The translations under genes were made by a program, and so were the position numbers. A stretch of DNA of 64,000 bases from Balneola sp. (lineage in GTDB: Bacteria > Bacteroidota > Rhodothermia > Balneolales > Balneolaceae), in assembly GCA_002694685.1 (NCBI GenBank), contig NZMW01000001.1, forward strand, positions 310,001 to 374,000. Reading direction: 5' to 3'. Below are positions 37,415-46,755 of this stretch, piece after piece (the first letter of the stretch is position 1; the number at the start of each line of letters is the position of its first letter). Below the pieces are notes generated by a model. It was not told the DNA's origin. It saw only the letters and a list, made by a program, of their open reading frames with translations, and did not search any database.

Positions 37415-39454
37415 TTAAGCTTTGCTCACACGCAACTTTCTTAAAACGATTCCTGAACTAGCCGGAACGTGCAATGATTTTTCTACACTTTGCAAGGTCT
37501 TAAAGCCGGCTTTATCAGGATTAATGATCACTTCCCAGTAACCACTGGGAAGAATAATTTCGTGTGCGTGGTCTTTATTCGCGTTCAATGATACAAAGTA
37601 ATCATACATATCACCTGAACTTTTTCCGTCAATTGAGAATGTAACATGAAGCGGATCGTTATAAACTTTGAAATTTATTTCTTCCGGTTTAGCCTTCCTT
37701 AGAGCTGGGGCATTTAATCTCAGCTTAATTAATCCTTGATAGTATTTGAATAAAGATTGGTTGATGGAAATTTCATTGAAATTCAGCCAGTTCGTCTCAT
37801 CATCCTTATTGTAGGTGTCACGGTCAATTTTACCTTTTTTGGGATCAACGCCGGCGGGATCTTGGACTACTTTTGAGCGAGCCCATTCCTGCCCGGCATG
37901 CATCATTGTTATTCCCTGAGACACAAATAAAGAGAGAGCAGCAAGTTTGGATATCTTCATTTCCGTCTTAGAAAGTGTGGTTATCTGACTTTTATCATCA
38001 AAGACCTGCTCGGCTTTGGCATGATCTAATGCAATTCTGATATGATCCCCAAGTGTATACCCGTCGTGGCTTTCTATGTAGTTTACTGAATGGGCGGAAT
38101 GATTAAATAAACCGTGCTCTCCAGATTCCAGAGTTCCTCTAATCAGGTTTTCAAGACCATATCGAGTCATCGACGGGTCAAGGTTACCAAAAACAAATCC
38201 TTTACTTTCGGTAGGGTGATATCCTTTGAAGCCATTTCTGATTTTATCGTTCCAAGAAGCCCAACCGTGATCGGAAAATCCTTGAGGCTTATAATCACCG
38301 CCCCAAGGTTCGGCAATAAGGATAACATTGGGATTGATCTTCTGAGCTTCCTCGCGGATTAAATCAATTGTTTCCCAGTCTATAATGCCTGCTAAATCAA
38401 ATCTAAAACCGTCAATATGGTATTCGGTCATCCAGTGCTTTACTGATTCAACAATCAGTTCACGGCTTTGTGCAGCCTGGGTATTAATGTCATTACCGGT
38501 CCAGCTGTCATTCAGGAAGTTTCCTTTTTCATCCAACCGGAAGTAATGATCTTTAGCGGTGTATTTGAGGGGATTTAAATCATAATGAGAGGCATGATTA
38601 TACACTACATCCATAATCACAGAAATTTCCTCTTTATGCAGAGCCTTCACCAAGTCTTTAAGTTCTGATTCAGCTTTGGTTGATTTCCCTGTAACGGCTC
38701 CGGGAGTTAAATCTGCGTCTGAAGCATAAATGGTTTCCGGGGCAAAGAAAAAGGATGTCATATAGCCCCAATAATTGCGGGCGTAAGGGTTCCAGGTGTT
38801 TTTAATGCCTTCTTCCGTCTTTTCGTTAAAAGGAGGCTCAAAAAAGCCAAATTTCTGTAATGGAAGGAATTCAACAGCATTTACGCCAAGCTTCTTTAGA
38901 TGCTTTATTCCACCGACTTCTGCTTCCCTGAAATCATTATAGATTCCCTGAACATATGTTTTCGCAGAGGAGTGAGCCACCATATCCTTAATATGTGTCT
39001 CGTAGATGATCAGATCTCTTGGATCTTCAGGAGCAACAAAGTTATCACCTTCCCAGTCATACTGGGCATCATCTGTGATCTTTGTTTTAGGGAATTGAAG
39101 GTGATGATTCACAGAAGTGACATGACGACTTCTCGGATCTGCGATAGGGTAGTCAGTTTTTATGAAAGCCGGATCATCAGATGGCCCATCTAATTTATAA
39201 GCATACCATTTATTGATGAAGTTATCCTGAATAATTGTTTCCCATATCCCTTCATCACTTCGCTGAAGTGGAAAAGACAGTCCTTCTTTAGCTTCGTACC
39301 TATCATATATAACGACCACTACTTCAGTAGCTTTGGGAGCAAAGAGCCTAAAAATCGTCTGATTGTTATCGATACTGTAACCAAGGGGATAATTTTCTAA
39401 CCCACTAACAGTACAGTCTTTTATGTCGTCTGAAGAAATACTCAATGTGTTCAA
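37415..39454 (-). CDS. GH13 glycogen/pullulan-debranching enzyme
   Basis: Alpha-amylase-family hydrolase of 679 residues, probably cutting alpha-1,6 branches of glycogen or maltodextrin. The N-terminal about 120 residues form a CBM48-like beta domain; the catalytic barrel shows DVVYNHAS, GFRFDLAG (nucleophile Asp near 352), LIAEPWGG (acid Glu near 383) and ESHDGYTL (Asp near 462). The motif NYWGYMTSFFFAPE recalls isoamylase/GlgX more than type I pullulanase. No signal peptide is seen, so it is probably cytosolic. Start TTG; it lies 37 bases after metG. Confidence 0.87.
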   Translation of the reverse strand: MNTLSISSDDIKDCTVSGLENYPLGYSIDNNQTIFRLFAPKATEVVVVIYDRYEAKEGLSFPLQRSDEGIWETIIQDNFINKWYAYKLDGPSDDPAFIKTDYPIADPRSRHVTSVNHHLQFPKTKITDDAQYDWEGDNFVAPEDPRDLIIYETHIKDMVAHSSAKTYVQGIYNDFREAEVGGIKHLKKLGVNAVEFLPLQKFGFFEPPFNEKTEEGIKNTWNPYARNYWGYMTSFFFAPETIYASDADLTPGAVTGKSTKAESELKDLVKALHKEEISVIMDVVYNHASHYDLNPLKYTAKDHYFRLDEKGNFLNDSWTGNDINTQAAQSRELIVESVKHWMTEYHIDGFRFDLAGIIDWETIDLIREEAQKINPNVILIAEPWGGDYKPQGFSDHGWASWNDKIRNGFKGYHPTESKGFVFGNLDPSMTRYGLENLIRGTLESGEHGLFNHSAHSVNYIESHDGYTLGDHIRIALDHAKAEQVFDDKSQITTLSKTEMKISKLAALSLFVSQGITMMHAGQEWARSKVVQDPAGVDPKKGKIDRDTYNKDDETNWLNFNEISINQSLFKYYQGLIKLRLNAPALRKAKPEEINFKVYNDPLHVTFSIDGKSSGDMYDYFVSLNANKDHAHEIILPSGYWEVIINPDKAGFKTLQSVEKSLHVPASSGIVLRKLRVSKA

Positions 39455-39491
39455 TTATTTAGGAAGAATGTGAAATCAGGAATGCAAATGA

Positions 39492-41531
39492 TTAGGTAAT
39501 CGGACTTCCCGGTTCAGCTTCTGTTTCAACAAATTTGAGATTGCCTTCAGAATCTTCAGCCATCAGTATCATACCCTGACTTTCAACGCCCATCAATTTC
39601 TTAGGAGCCAGATTTGCTACCACACTTACTTTTTGTCCGGGCAGATCTTCTGCTTTGAAGTGCTTTGCTATTCCTGAAACAATTTGCCGTTTCTCAAGTC
39701 CGATGTCTACCGTAAACTTCAGGAGTTTATTAGATTTTTCGATTTTCTCTGCCGTCAGGATTTTACCTGCACGCAAATCCAGCTTCATGAAATCTCCGAA
39801 GTCAATGTCATCTTTGAGTTCCGGAACGTCAGGTGCTGGGTCAGCGGCTTTAGCTTTGTCGTGTAGTTTTTGAATTTGTTCTTCGATGAGTTCGTCCTCA
39901 ATTTTATCAAATAATATATCGCCCTGGATTACAGGAGTTCCTTTTTCCAGCATATTTGGGGTGATATCATCCCAGCTAAAATCATCATTTAAGCTGAATT
40001 GGGATCTAAGCTGCTTCATTTTGGCTGGGAGAATCGGGTCAAACAAGCAGGAGAGTGCCGCGCTGATCTGCAAGCTAACATGCAAGGTGTTTCCACATTT
40101 GATCGGCTCTTCTTTGCGGGTTTTCCAAGGCTCGGTTTCGGTGAAATACCGGTTTCCAATTCGAGCCAGGTTCATAGTCTCGTTAATTGCTTCCTTAAAT
40201 CGGAAGTTTTCATAAGCCTGAGTGACTTTCTCTTTCTGATCTTCGATTGCCTGCAGCGTTTCTTTATCCAGATCAGAAGGTTTTATCAATTCCGGTACTT
40301 TTCCTTCCGCATAGTTTGCAGTGAAGGAGAGAGAACGGTTGGTGAAGTTCCCTAAAACATCAGCCAGCTCTGTATTGATACGGGTTTGAAAATCTTTCCA
40401 TGAAAAATCAGAATCTTTTGACTCTGGAAGAGTAGCCCCTAATGCATAGCGAAGTAAATCAGGTTCAAATTCATCGACCTCTAAATATTCATGTAACCAA
40501 CCCGCCCAGCCTCTGGATGTGGACAGTTTCCGTCCTTCTAAATTTAGAAACTCGTTGGCAGGTACGTTTTTAGGAAGCACATAATCGCCATGCTCCATTA
40601 ATACCACGGGGAACATAATGCAGTGGAATACAATATTGTCTTTTCCAATAAAGTGGTACAGCTCGGTATTCTCATCCTGCCAGAAGTCTTTCCATAGCTC
40701 TGGTTTTCCTTGTTCCTGAGCCCATTCTTTGGTAGCCGATACGTATCCAATCGGAGCATCAAACCATACGTATAAAACTTTTCCTTCAGCTTCTTCCAAA
40801 GGAACGGGAACGCCCCAGCTTAAATCGCGGGTGGCGGCACGATCGGCAAGCCCGTCGTTGAGCCAGCTTTTTACCTGACCCATTACATTAGGCTTCCAAT
40901 TCTCACGGGTCTCAATCCATTTTTCGAGCTTGGGTTGTACATCACCAAGCGGCATGTACCAATGTTCAGTCTTTTTCAGTTCAGGTTTCTCACCGGATAA
41001 GGCACTGACAGGATTTTTGAGCTCAGTAGGGGAAAGAGAGGTTCCACAGTTTTCACACTGATCACCGTACGCTTCTTCAAAACCACAATTCGGGCAAGTT
41101 CCTTTTACATAGCGATCCGGAAGAAACATATTCTTTTTAGGATCATAAAGCTGTTCTTCCGTTTTCTTCTTGAAGAACCCTTTATCATAAAGAGTTGTGA
41201 AAAATTCCTGAGATGTCTCATGGTGCACTTTAGAACTGGTGCGACCGTAGTAATCGAAAGTAATCCCGAAATCTTCGAACACTTTCTTATTCATTCCATG
41301 ATAACGATCCACAATATCCTGTGGGGAAACGCCTTCCTTCTCGGCAGCTATGGTAATAGGCACACCGTGCTCATCCGAACCGCAGATGAAAGCTACATCG
41401 GCGTCAGTTCTTCTTTTATATCGAGCATAAAAATCAGGGGTGAGGTAGGCTCCGGCAAGGTGACCAAGGTGAATAGGTCCGTTAGCATAAGGAAGCGCCG
41501 AAGTAATAAGAATTCGTTTTTTATTGGGCAT
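39492..41531 (-). CDS. metG: Methionyl-tRNA synthetase
   Basis: Charges tRNA-Met. The 679-residue protein has the class I HIGH motif as HLGH (21-24), a zinc knuckle with Cys146, 149, 159 and 162, the KMSKS counterpart in GRKLSTSRGW near 340, the anticodon-binding helical domain, and a C-terminal EMAP-type tRNA-binding domain (about 572-679) that makes the dimer form. Divergent from tmk. Confidence 0.97.
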   Translation of the reverse strand: MPNKKRILITSALPYANGPIHLGHLAGAYLTPDFYARYKRRTDADVAFICGSDEHGVPITIAAEKEGVSPQDIVDRYHGMNKKVFEDFGITFDYYGRTSSKVHHETSQEFFTTLYDKGFFKKKTEEQLYDPKKNMFLPDRYVKGTCPNCGFEEAYGDQCENCGTSLSPTELKNPVSALSGEKPELKKTEHWYMPLGDVQPKLEKWIETRENWKPNVMGQVKSWLNDGLADRAATRDLSWGVPVPLEEAEGKVLYVWFDAPIGYVSATKEWAQEQGKPELWKDFWQDENTELYHFIGKDNIVFHCIMFPVVLMEHGDYVLPKNVPANEFLNLEGRKLSTSRGWAGWLHEYLEVDEFEPDLLRYALGATLPESKDSDFSWKDFQTRINTELADVLGNFTNRSLSFTANYAEGKVPELIKPSDLDKETLQAIEDQKEKVTQAYENFRFKEAINETMNLARIGNRYFTETEPWKTRKEEPIKCGNTLHVSLQISAALSCLFDPILPAKMKQLRSQFSLNDDFSWDDITPNMLEKGTPVIQGDILFDKIEDELIEEQIQKLHDKAKAADPAPDVPELKDDIDFGDFMKLDLRAGKILTAEKIEKSNKLLKFTVDIGLEKRQIVSGIAKHFKAEDLPGQKVSVVANLAPKKLMGVESQGMILMAEDSEGNLKFVETEAEPGSPIT

Positions 41532-41629
41532 GAATGAGTTTTATCCGTCTTTTTACCGAAGATAAGAAATGGTAGGTTTAATGTTTAAAAGCGATTAAAA
41601 TTTATTGAACTAGTATTGCCGAGTAGAAA

Positions 41630-41637
41630 CAAATTTA
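41630..41637 (-). promoter_or_regulatory. Possible -7 element for metG
   Basis: On the minus strand TAAATTTG (41637-41630) fits TAnnTTTG fully, but no TTG lies 20 bases upstream. The transcript would have a leader of about 95 bases. It lies close to the tmk promoter on the other strand. Confidence 0.3.
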
Positions 41638-41656
41638 TCTATACCTCATTTCTCCT

Positions 41657-41664
41657 TAACTTTG
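41657..41664 (+). promoter_or_regulatory. -7 element of a leaderless tmk promoter
   Basis: TAACTTTG matches TAnnTTTG exactly and ends four bases before the tmk ATG, so transcription should begin at or next to the start codon. The upstream -33 box is weak. Confidence 0.5.
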
Positions 41665-41668
41665 CTAC

Positions 41669-42271
41669 ATGCTAATTACATTTGAAGGAATAGACGGAAG
41701 CGGGAAGTCTACACAGATTTCCCTGTTAAAAGAAAAACTTATTGAGTTGGGGCATAGAGTAGAAGTATTTCGGGAGCCCGGAGGGACTGATGTCTCGGAA
41801 ATGATTCGCGGAATGCTTCTTAATCCTGAAATAGATATTGATCCGGTTACAGAGCTACTGCTGTTTTCATCTGCTCGTTCACAGCTGGTTGCAGAGAAAG
41901 TCAGGCCATTATTGAAGGAGAACGTTATTGTTATTCTGGATCGTTTTTATGACTCTACAATTGCATATCAGGGGTTTGGTCGGGAAAGCATGCCCATCGA
42001 ACAAATTCACCAAATAAATGCTGCGGCCACTCACAAAATGATCCCTGACTTTACCTTCTATCTAAGATTGAGCTTAGAAGAGGCAGCTGAGCGCACCAAG
42101 AACTTTGAGAAGGATAGGATGGAACTCTCAGGAGACTCCTTTTATAAGCGAGTTTTTGAGGGCTTCGAACATTTAGCCCGTACAGAATCCCGATTTAAAA
42201 CAATAAATGCAGGGTTAGCTCCCGAATCTATACATGCTGAGATATTTAATATTCTGAAATCAGCGCTTTAA
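41669..42271 (+). CDS. tmk: Thymidylate kinase
   Basis: Phosphorylates dTMP to dTDP for DNA synthesis. The 200-residue protein has the P-loop FEGIDGSGKST (5-15), the REPGGT motif (36-40), the DR pair at 91-92 (LDRFYDSTIAYQG) and a lid region with arginines near 150. Start ATG. The probable promoter touches the start codon, so the mRNA may be leaderless. Confidence 0.97.
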   Translation: MLITFEGIDGSGKSTQISLLKEKLIELGHRVEVFREPGGTDVSEMIRGMLLNPEIDIDPVTELLLFSSARSQLVAEKVRPLLKENVIVILDRFYDSTIAYQGFGRESMPIEQIHQINAAATHKMIPDFTFYLRLSLEEAAERTKNFEKDRMELSGDSFYKRVFEGFEHLARTESRFKTINAGLAPESIHAEIFNILKSAL

Positions 42272-42380
42272 GAAATGCTTTATAATTAGAATAGGCGCTA
42301 TTTTTGTGCATAAAAGAGAGGTATAGTAACATTTTTTTTTAAAACTTTACGCCTATTTCTTTTTTTATAGCCAATGGTCA

Positions 42381-42411
42381 TTGAGGCTTAATCTTTTTAT
42401 CCGTAAATTTA
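42381..42411 (+). promoter_or_regulatory. Promoter of the START-like gene
   Basis: TTG (42381-42383), 20 bases, then TAAATTTA (42404-42411), five of six fixed positions of TAnnTTTG. Transcription would start near 42416 and leave a leader of about 87 bases. Confidence 0.55.
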
Positions 42412-42502
42412 GAGCAATCTGGATGAGTCCTGCCTTTTTCCATGACACCCAGTTCATCAAAAGAATACAATTCTAACGATCATAACTACGAAGCAATAAA
42501 TT

Positions 42503-42982
42503 ATGGCGCACGAACGAATCGAAATTGATCTACCTCTTGCCAAAGTATACGAGCTCTTAAGTAACCCTGTTGAGTTCCCAAAATTTTTGGACCGCATTGA
42601 TTTAGTTGAGAAAATTAATTCTCAGACTTTTGAGTTCAAAACTGACATTGGTGGAGAAGAATATAAGTGGACTACTAATCTAATCGATAATCTTCGTAAC
42701 ACCCGTTTTGCTTGGATTACTATTAATGGCAATCTAAACCAAACCGGAACAATCCGTTTCACTCCACTTGACAATGGTGAACGAACACGCGTTGAATTTT
42801 CTTTGGATTACCGCACATTTTTCGGCGATCCTGAAGAAGAATTGGCTTCTTTCATTGAAGATTCTCCTGCACAGCTTAAGAAAGACCTTGAGAAATTTAA
42901 GGAATTAGCTGAAGGCGGAACTTTCAAGGAAACTCCAATTGAATCAACAGAAGAGACCGAGGAAGAAGAAGTAACCGCATAA
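42503..42982 (+). CDS. START/SRPBCC-like lipid- or cofactor-binding protein
   Basis: 159-residue soluble protein whose N-terminus (IEIDLPLAKVYELLSNPVEFPKFLDRI) and alternating strands match the START/Bet v1-like fold of polyketide-cyclase and coenzyme-Q-binding proteins. The last 25 residues are acidic and probably disordered. No catalytic residues can be named and the ligand is unknown. It stands alone between its own promoter and a terminator. Confidence 0.75.
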   Translation: MAHERIEIDLPLAKVYELLSNPVEFPKFLDRIDLVEKINSQTFEFKTDIGGEEYKWTTNLIDNLRNTRFAWITINGNLNQTGTIRFTPLDNGERTRVEFSLDYRTFFGDPEEELASFIEDSPAQLKKDLEKFKELAEGGTFKETPIESTEETEEEEVTA

Positions 42983-43012
42983 GGTATTTCATTATTTTAT
43001 ACACATTACTTG

Positions 43013-43042
43013 ATGCGCATCTTTAGGATGCGCATTTTTTTT
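43013..43042 (+). terminator. Rho-independent terminator after the START-like gene
   Basis: ATGCGCATC (43013-43021) pairs with GATGCGCAT (43027-43035) around a 5-base loop, followed by seven T residues. Confidence 0.88.
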
Positions 43043-43060
43043 GTCCAAATTTAAGAGCCT

Positions 43061-43912
43061 ATGGATTTCAGCGAGTTTTTAGCATCCGAATCAAGCCGAC
43101 AGCCGCACTATTTGCTTATTGGCAGTCCCATAAATCACAGTGTCTCACCATTGATGCACAATACAGCCTTAGATCATCATGGTTTAAAGGCGAGCTATCA
43201 CGCCGTGGGCGTACGGAACAGTGAGATTTCTACCCTTATCGCTCACTTTAACAGGCTTGAGTTTCTTGGAGCCAATATTACCATTCCCTACAAAGAGACT
43301 TTATATGATGCGATGGATACTCTTGGTATGGAAGCAGCTCAGATTGGTGCCATTAACACCATTGTGAAAAGAGATGGTAAAATTGTCGGAGAAAATACGG
43401 ATGAGTATGGTTTCAGAGTTCCCATTGAGGAATATGAAGATGAACTAGCCGGAGAACGAGCAATTATTTTTGGAACCGGAGGTGCGACTAAAGCTATTTG
43501 TTATGCACTTCGTGAAATGGGTATTGAAGAAATTGTAATGGTTTCAAGGCGGCCGGGGCAGTATGATGAAAGATCTGATATCGTTATGTGCAATTATGAG
43601 AACTGGTCTGCCTACGCAGAAGATTCAGCGATTATCATAAATGCGACTCCGCTTGGAATGGTACCGAATACTGATGCTTCGCCAGTTAAAGATCATGAAG
43701 CTGAAGTCCTTGCGGGTAAAATTTGCTATGATGCTGTTTACAATCCCAGAGAAACTAAATTCCTGAAACAAGCGGAAGATGTGGATGGTATTCCAATCGG
43801 GGGATTAGATATGTTGATTTATCAGGGAGCAAAATCATTTAAAATGTGGACCGGACAGGAATTCCCTTTAGGACTTATAAAAATGAAGCTGGATGATGTC
43901 TTCCCACATTGA
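43061..43912 (+). CDS. aroE: Shikimate dehydrogenase
   Basis: Reduces 3-dehydroshikimate to shikimate with NADPH in aromatic amino-acid synthesis. The 283-residue protein has the substrate motif INHSVSPLMHN (25-34), catalytic Lys78 in NITIPYKE, Asp114 in ENTDEYGF, and the nucleotide loop GTGGATK (138-144). First gene of a seven-gene unit ending with pssA; its end overlaps yfiH by 20 bases. Confidence 0.95.
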   Translation: MDFSEFLASESSRQPHYLLIGSPINHSVSPLMHNTALDHHGLKASYHAVGVRNSEISTLIAHFNRLEFLGANITIPYKETLYDAMDTLGMEAAQIGAINTIVKRDGKIVGENTDEYGFRVPIEEYEDELAGERAIIFGTGGATKAICYALREMGIEEIVMVSRRPGQYDERSDIVMCNYENWSAYAEDSAIIINATPLGMVPNTDASPVKDHEAEVLAGKICYDAVYNPRETKFLKQAEDVDGIPIGGLDMLIYQGAKSFKMWTGQEFPLGLIKMKLDDVFPH

Positions 43913-44642
43913 TTTCATAAAACCCAAACTGTTGAACACTGAACAGATATCGAGCTGGTTTACACTTCGAAATCAGGACTTGGTACAGGAAAAGAGCAGC
44001 ATTCGCGGTCTTAATTTAGGACTTAATACTTCAGAAAAAGCCTCAGTTGTTTTAAGTAACAGGCAATCCCTGATCAATCAGATTGATGTTGAACCTGATA
44101 AAATAGCTTATGCCGTTCAGGTGCATAAGACAGATGTGAGAGAGATAAGTAAAGGAGGTGTCTTTGAGGATACCGATGGATTTGTATCTAACACTCCGGG
44201 TTTAGCCTTAGCAATACAGGTTGCTGATTGTGCCGCTATTCTATTTGGTGATGATAAGAACGAAGTAATTGGTGCAGCACATGCTGGATGGAGAGGAGCA
44301 GCGGGTGGAATTGTCCCTGAGACTATTTCAAAAATGAAAAGTTTGGGCGCAGAGTCTGAATCTATAAAGGTCTTTGTAAGCCCGTGTATATCACTTGAGA
44401 ACTTTGAAGTGGGAGAGGAGGTTGCTTCTGAGTTTCCGGATCAGTTTGTAGATAGAACGAATTATGCAAAACCTCATGTTGATTTGAAAGCATTCATCAA
44501 ATACCAGCTATTAAATGAAGGTATTAATGAACAGAATATTGAAATAGATGCTTCCTGCACCATCAGTAATGAAAATTTTTATTCATACCGTCGTCAAAAA
44601 GAACAAAGCGGACGAATGATGGGAATCATAAAGCTAAACTAA
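43893..44642 (+). CDS. yfiH: Laccase-domain purine nucleoside phosphorylase/polyphenol oxidase (YfiH family)
   Basis: Zinc-type protein of 249 residues with metal ligands His78 (QVHKTD), Cys113 (VADCAAI) and His130 (AAHAGWRG). Family members were first called polyphenol oxidases; work on the human relative FAMIN and bacterial YlmD/YfiH supports purine nucleoside chemistry. Two adjacent ATG codons (43893 and 43896) are possible starts inside the end of aroE. Confidence 0.9.
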   Translation: MMSSHIDFIKPKLLNTEQISSWFTLRNQDLVQEKSSIRGLNLGLNTSEKASVVLSNRQSLINQIDVEPDKIAYAVQVHKTDVREISKGGVFEDTDGFVSNTPGLALAIQVADCAAILFGDDKNEVIGAAHAGWRGAAGGIVPETISKMKSLGAESESIKVFVSPCISLENFEVGEEVASEFPDQFVDRTNYAKPHVDLKAFIKYQLLNEGINEQNIEIDASCTISNENFYSYRRQKEQSGRMMGIIKLN

Positions 44643-44661
44643 CAAAAGCAGTTAATTTACA

Positions 44662-45561
44662 TTGAGAGTCAGTTACAGTCCCGGATATTACGCTACTATT
44701 CCTGATGAACATATTTTCCCAATGAAGAAATTCAAAGGGCTTCACTCTTATCTTTTGAACAAAAGAATACTGTCAGAGTCAGAGATTGTTGAACCTTCAA
44801 TGGCAGACCAGTCTAATCTTATCACAGCTCACACTCAAAGATATGTGAAGGCAATACTGAACGGCACACTTGATCGAAAGGAAGAGCGGCGAATGGGTTT
44901 GCCATGGACTCAATCGTTAGCTGTACGATCTAGATTAGCTGTTCAGGGAACCCTCAATGCAGGTCTGATGGCATTGCAAGATGGAATAGCAGGTAATCTT
45001 GCCGGCGGAACACACCACGCTATGCCTGATCTGGGAGAAGGTTTTTGTGTATTCAATGATGTTGCAGTTGCTATAAAAGTACTTCAACAATCTAAGTGGG
45101 TAAACAAGGTAATGGTGATTGATTGTGATGTCCATCAAGGGAATGGAACTGCTTATATATTTGCAGATGATCCTAGTGTATTTACATTTTCAATTCATGG
45201 AGCTAAGAACTATCCATTTAAGAAACCACCATCTGATTTGGATATTGGCCTTCCTGATAAAACGGAGGATAGTGAATATCACAAATCACTAATTGCAGCG
45301 CTTGACTCTATTCTCAATGATTTCGAGCCTGACCTTGTTTACTATTTAGGCGGAATAGATCCGCTTGCTACCGATCACTTTGGAAGACTTTCGCTAACAC
45401 TAAAGGGACTTCGAGAGCGAGAGCGTATTGTTATAGAAACCATCACACAAAAAAATTACCCTTTGGTTCTATTACTTTCTGGTGGATATGCACCGACGTT
45501 GGAAGAAACAGTTATTGCCCATGCACAAATGTATGAAGTGGCAAAAGAAATGGGGTTTTGA
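44662..45561 (+). CDS. Histone-deacetylase-family amidohydrolase
   Basis: 299-residue zinc-dependent deacetylase of the arginase fold. Visible active-site residues: His118-His119 (GGTHHA), Asp156 and His158 (DCDVHQGNGT) and Asp near 237 (GGIDPLATD). Bacterial members act on acetylated small molecules such as polyamines or acetoin-pathway targets; the substrate here is unknown. TTG start, 19 bases after yfiH. Confidence 0.9.
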   Translation: MRVSYSPGYYATIPDEHIFPMKKFKGLHSYLLNKRILSESEIVEPSMADQSNLITAHTQRYVKAILNGTLDRKEERRMGLPWTQSLAVRSRLAVQGTLNAGLMALQDGIAGNLAGGTHHAMPDLGEGFCVFNDVAVAIKVLQQSKWVNKVMVIDCDVHQGNGTAYIFADDPSVFTFSIHGAKNYPFKKPPSDLDIGLPDKTEDSEYHKSLIAALDSILNDFEPDLVYYLGGIDPLATDHFGRLSLTLKGLRERERIVIETITQKNYPLVLLLSGGYAPTLEETVIAHAQMYEVAKEMGF

Positions 45562-45605
45562 ATAATCATTTCTTAATTTGAGGAAGAACTAAATCAAGAT
45601 AGATT

Positions 45606-46751
45606 TTGAATAAACAAAAATTGGCTATTCTTGGATCAACGGGATCCATTGGTACACAAGCACTTGACATTGTACGCCAGCATCCGGACAAATTTGAAGT
45701 AATTGCACTTACTGCTCATTCAAATTGGGAGTTACTGGCTCAACAGGTAAAAGAATTCACTCCAAGCTTTGCAGCAATTAGCAATGAAGACCATCTCGAC
45801 GATTTAAAAGCAACGGTTTCCGGAGTTGAGATTATTTCCGGATCAGAAAACTTGCCATCCATAGCTACCTTGGATGAAGCCGATATTATCTTGAACAGTT
45901 TGGTTGGTTTTGCCGGTTTTGAATCTACTCTTGAAGCCATTCGGTCAGGAAAAAAGGTAGCACTTGCCAATAAAGAGTCACTGGTAGTAGGTGGGGCGCT
46001 GATTAATCAAGAGCTTCAAAAAACAGATGCCAAACTTATTCCGGTCGATTCTGAACACAGTGCTATGTTGCAGTGCCTTGTTGGGGAGTCTATGGATGAT
46101 ATTGAGAAGATCATAATCACTGCCAGCGGTGGACCTTTTCGTGAGTTTAGCAAAAAACAGATGGAAGAGGTGACGGTTGAACAGGCCTTGAATCACCCTA
46201 ACTGGAACATGGGTGCAAAGATTACGATCGATTCATCTACCATGATGAATAAAGGACTTGAAATTATTGAAGCGCATTGGCTTTTTGATATTCCTGTTGA
46301 GAAGATAGAGCCTGTTGTTCATCCTCAAAGTATTATTCATTCTATGGTAACTTTTATAGATGGTTCAAGTAAAGCCCAGCTTGGTTTGCCGGACATGAAA
46401 GTACCCATTATTTATGCACTAAGTTATCCGGAAAGATTGGACCTGGAAACCCCAAGAATGAACTGGCAGGAAGCACAGAATCTTACTTTTGAACCCGTTG
46501 ATTTTGAACGGTTTCCCTGTGTGAAGTTAGCAATGGATAGTCTTAAAGAAAGTGATTATGCTCCGGCCGTTTTAAATGCGGCTAATGAAGTAGCTGTAGA
46601 CCGCTTTTTGAACAAAGAAATTGGTTATATTTCAATTTCTAAAATTGTAGAAAAAAGTTTGGCTAAAATAGAATCAAGCGATAGTTTGAACGTAGAGACG
46701 CTAAAAGAAATAGACAAAGAGACGCGCATTTACGCGGCTTCAATTAAATAA
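45606..46751 (+). CDS. dxr: 1-deoxy-D-xylulose 5-phosphate reductoisomerase
   Basis: Makes 2-C-methyl-D-erythritol 4-phosphate in the MEP isoprenoid pathway. The 381-residue protein has the NADPH loop GSTGSIGTQALDIV (8-21), the NKESLV motif, the metal site VDSEHSAM near 146-153 and the GxTNK-like loop as IDSSTMMNKGLE. Starts with TTG. The pair dxr-rseP is common in bacteria and lies four bases apart here. Confidence 0.96.
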   Translation: MNKQKLAILGSTGSIGTQALDIVRQHPDKFEVIALTAHSNWELLAQQVKEFTPSFAAISNEDHLDDLKATVSGVEIISGSENLPSIATLDEADIILNSLVGFAGFESTLEAIRSGKKVALANKESLVVGGALINQELQKTDAKLIPVDSEHSAMLQCLVGESMDDIEKIIITASGGPFREFSKKQMEEVTVEQALNHPNWNMGAKITIDSSTMMNKGLEIIEAHWLFDIPVEKIEPVVHPQSIIHSMVTFIDGSSKAQLGLPDMKVPIIYALSYPERLDLETPRMNWQEAQNLTFEPVDFERFPCVKLAMDSLKESDYAPAVLNAANEVAVDRFLNKEIGYISISKIVEKSLAKIESSDSLNVETLKEIDKETRIYAASIK

Positions 46752-46755
46752 TTAT

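Noticed and set aside
42262-42305. Weak hairpin AGCGC/GCGCT at the end of tmk followed by T residues
   Set aside because: Only five pairs with a long loop, and the first arm lies inside the coding region; not convincing as a terminator.
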